Below, piece by piece: positions 63,447 to 64,000 of a stretch of DNA of 64,000 nt (the stretch's first letter is position 1; each line of letters begins with the position of its first letter). Below the pieces are notes generated by a model. The model ran no database searches. It saw nothing but the letters and a program-made list of their open reading frames with translations, and had not been told where the DNA came from. Made by a program: the position numbers and the translations under genes. The DNA comes from Arthrobacter alpinus (GTDB lineage Bacteria > Actinomycetota > Actinomycetes > Actinomycetales > Micrococcaceae), in NCBI RefSeq assembly GCF_001294625.1, contig NZ_CP012677.1, positions 1-64,000 on the forward strand. Direction: 5' to 3'.

Positions 63447-63966
63447 CGACGACGAAGCCGCAGACAAGCTCTTCGGCGACCTCACCGCGGGCGAGCCTCT
63501 TGAAGGGCCTCGCGGCAGTCTGGTGGATCCCACCTATCGATGGCGGGACCTTGACCGTGTGAGCGCACCCAAAGCGTGGACAGCGTTGAGCGGGTGGGTC
63601 TCATGGTTCGTGACAACCTACCGGCTCACGACCTCGGTCGTCCCTGACTGCTGGTGGCGGCACCCCGAGCTCGTCGCCGAACTGTACGCCCTGCAAAAAG
63701 CTGAACTTGCCTCCTACACTCCAACAGATACTGGCTTCGGCCCGCTCGGGTTCCACGAACGGCTACCCCCGGCCATCGAACGCCTGAGGCAGGAAACCAG
63801 AACCATCGGCTGCGTGGGACTCCAAACCCACCGCGAGACCAGCCCCCGGCTGCTGCCCACCGATGACCCGGAGTTCCTGGCGTGGAGCGCCGAACCACAC
63901 CAAAAGGCGACTGACAATTCAACGAAAGCTGGTCATGTCGTTGAGGGCAGTTCGCGCCATGGATAA
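63433..63966 (+). CDS. DUF4913 domain protein
   Basis: 177 residues, soluble. The central block WVSWFVTTYRLTTSVVPDCWWRHPELVAEL, followed by ELASYTPTDTGFGPLGFHERL, matches DUF4913, a family found next to conjugation genes in actinobacterial mobile elements. ATG at 63433 with AGGAGA upstream is preferred over GTG three bases earlier. It overlaps the VirD4 gene by 14 bases and is the last complete gene in the window. Confidence 0.85.
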   Translation: MNLFDDDEAADKLFGDLTAGEPLEGPRGSLVDPTYRWRDLDRVSAPKAWTALSGWVSWFVTTYRLTTSVVPDCWWRHPELVAELYALQKAELASYTPTDTGFGPLGFHERLPPAIERLRQETRTIGCVGLQTHRETSPRLLPTDDPEFLAWSAEPHQKATDNSTKAGHVVEGSSRHG

Positions 63967-64000
63967 GTATCACCGCAAACACGGAGAAAACTCTTAGAAG

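Larger units (their letters stand above)
45239..64000 (+). mobile_element. Integrative conjugative element inserted at tRNA-Thr (right end outside window)
   Basis: Starting right after tRNA-Thr, the region carries an integrase remnant, accessory genes, integrase plus excisionase, three regulators or sigma-like genes, and a type IV secretion operon with VirB4- and VirD4-like ATPases. Gene density, small regulators and unknown genes contrast with the housekeeping left flank. The relaxase and the second attachment site are not visible, so the boundaries are inferred. Confidence 0.85.

Noticed and set aside
45239-64000. CRISPR array or toxin-antitoxin pair in the element
   Set aside because: No regularly spaced repeats of suitable length were found. 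The small genes do not show recognisable toxin or antitoxin motifs.

Overview
The window looks like chromosome of an Arthrobacter-type actinobacterium (Micrococcaceae). The evidence is the high GC, GTG/TTG starts, the Mycobacterium-like gene order lpqE/carD/ispD/ispF/cysS/rlmB, the senX3-regX3-phoU phosphate locus, a GlgE-type alpha-glucan cluster, and a 16S rRNA that reads as Arthrobacter-like. Names rest on motifs and synteny read by eye; no database search was run.

Region 1 (1-9.9 kb) is core housekeeping: a partial methyltransferase, gpmA, phoU divergent from senX3-regX3 across a Pho-box-like repeat, an LpqE-like lipoprotein, carD, ispD-ispF-cysS and rlmB. Several convergent gene ends are closed by unusually long perfect hairpins.

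Region 2 (9.9-20.7 kb) is alpha-glucan metabolism: glgX, glgP (opposite strand), glgE and one 1206-residue gene fusing maltokinase to branching enzyme GlgB. Maltose is phosphorylated by the kinase half, maltose-1-phosphate is polymerised by GlgE and branched by the GlgB half; GlgX and GlgP take glucans apart. No TreS is seen, but OtsA/OtsB (trehalose synthesis), a second GH13 enzyme and an MsmK/UgpC-type sugar-ABC ATPase lie further along.

Region 3 (20.7-34.6 kb) holds two tandem rRNA operons (16S-23S-5S) offset by 7725 bp and virtually identical from the -10 of a putative promoter to the 23S-5S spacer. Between them is a badly decayed glutaryl-CoA-dehydrogenase-like pseudogene.

Region 4 (34.7-45.1 kb) has GH13, an FAD-linked glycolate/lactate-type oxidase, a surface protein, a DUF4032 kinase-like protein, the sugar-ABC ATPase, otsA-otsB and a membrane-anchored DsbA-like protein.

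Region 5 (45.2 kb to the right edge) is an integrative conjugative element abutting tRNA-Thr(TGT). Beside the tRNA lie short tandem repeats and an integrase C-terminal remnant. Then come a minus-strand trio of unrecognised genes (an XRE protein with a Gly/Ala-rich membrane segment; a 566-residue coiled-coil protein; a C2H2-finger coiled-coil protein), a divergent small gene behind an operator-like repeat, integrase and excisionase, XRE- and ArsR-like regulators, a sigma-factor-like protein, and a tightly coupled type IV secretion operon (NlpC/P60 hydrolase, small membrane protein, VirB6-like, VirB3/VirB4-N-like, VirB4 ATPase, VirD4, DUF4913). The relaxase and right end are not in the window. 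The unrecognised trio is the best candidate for an undescribed system.
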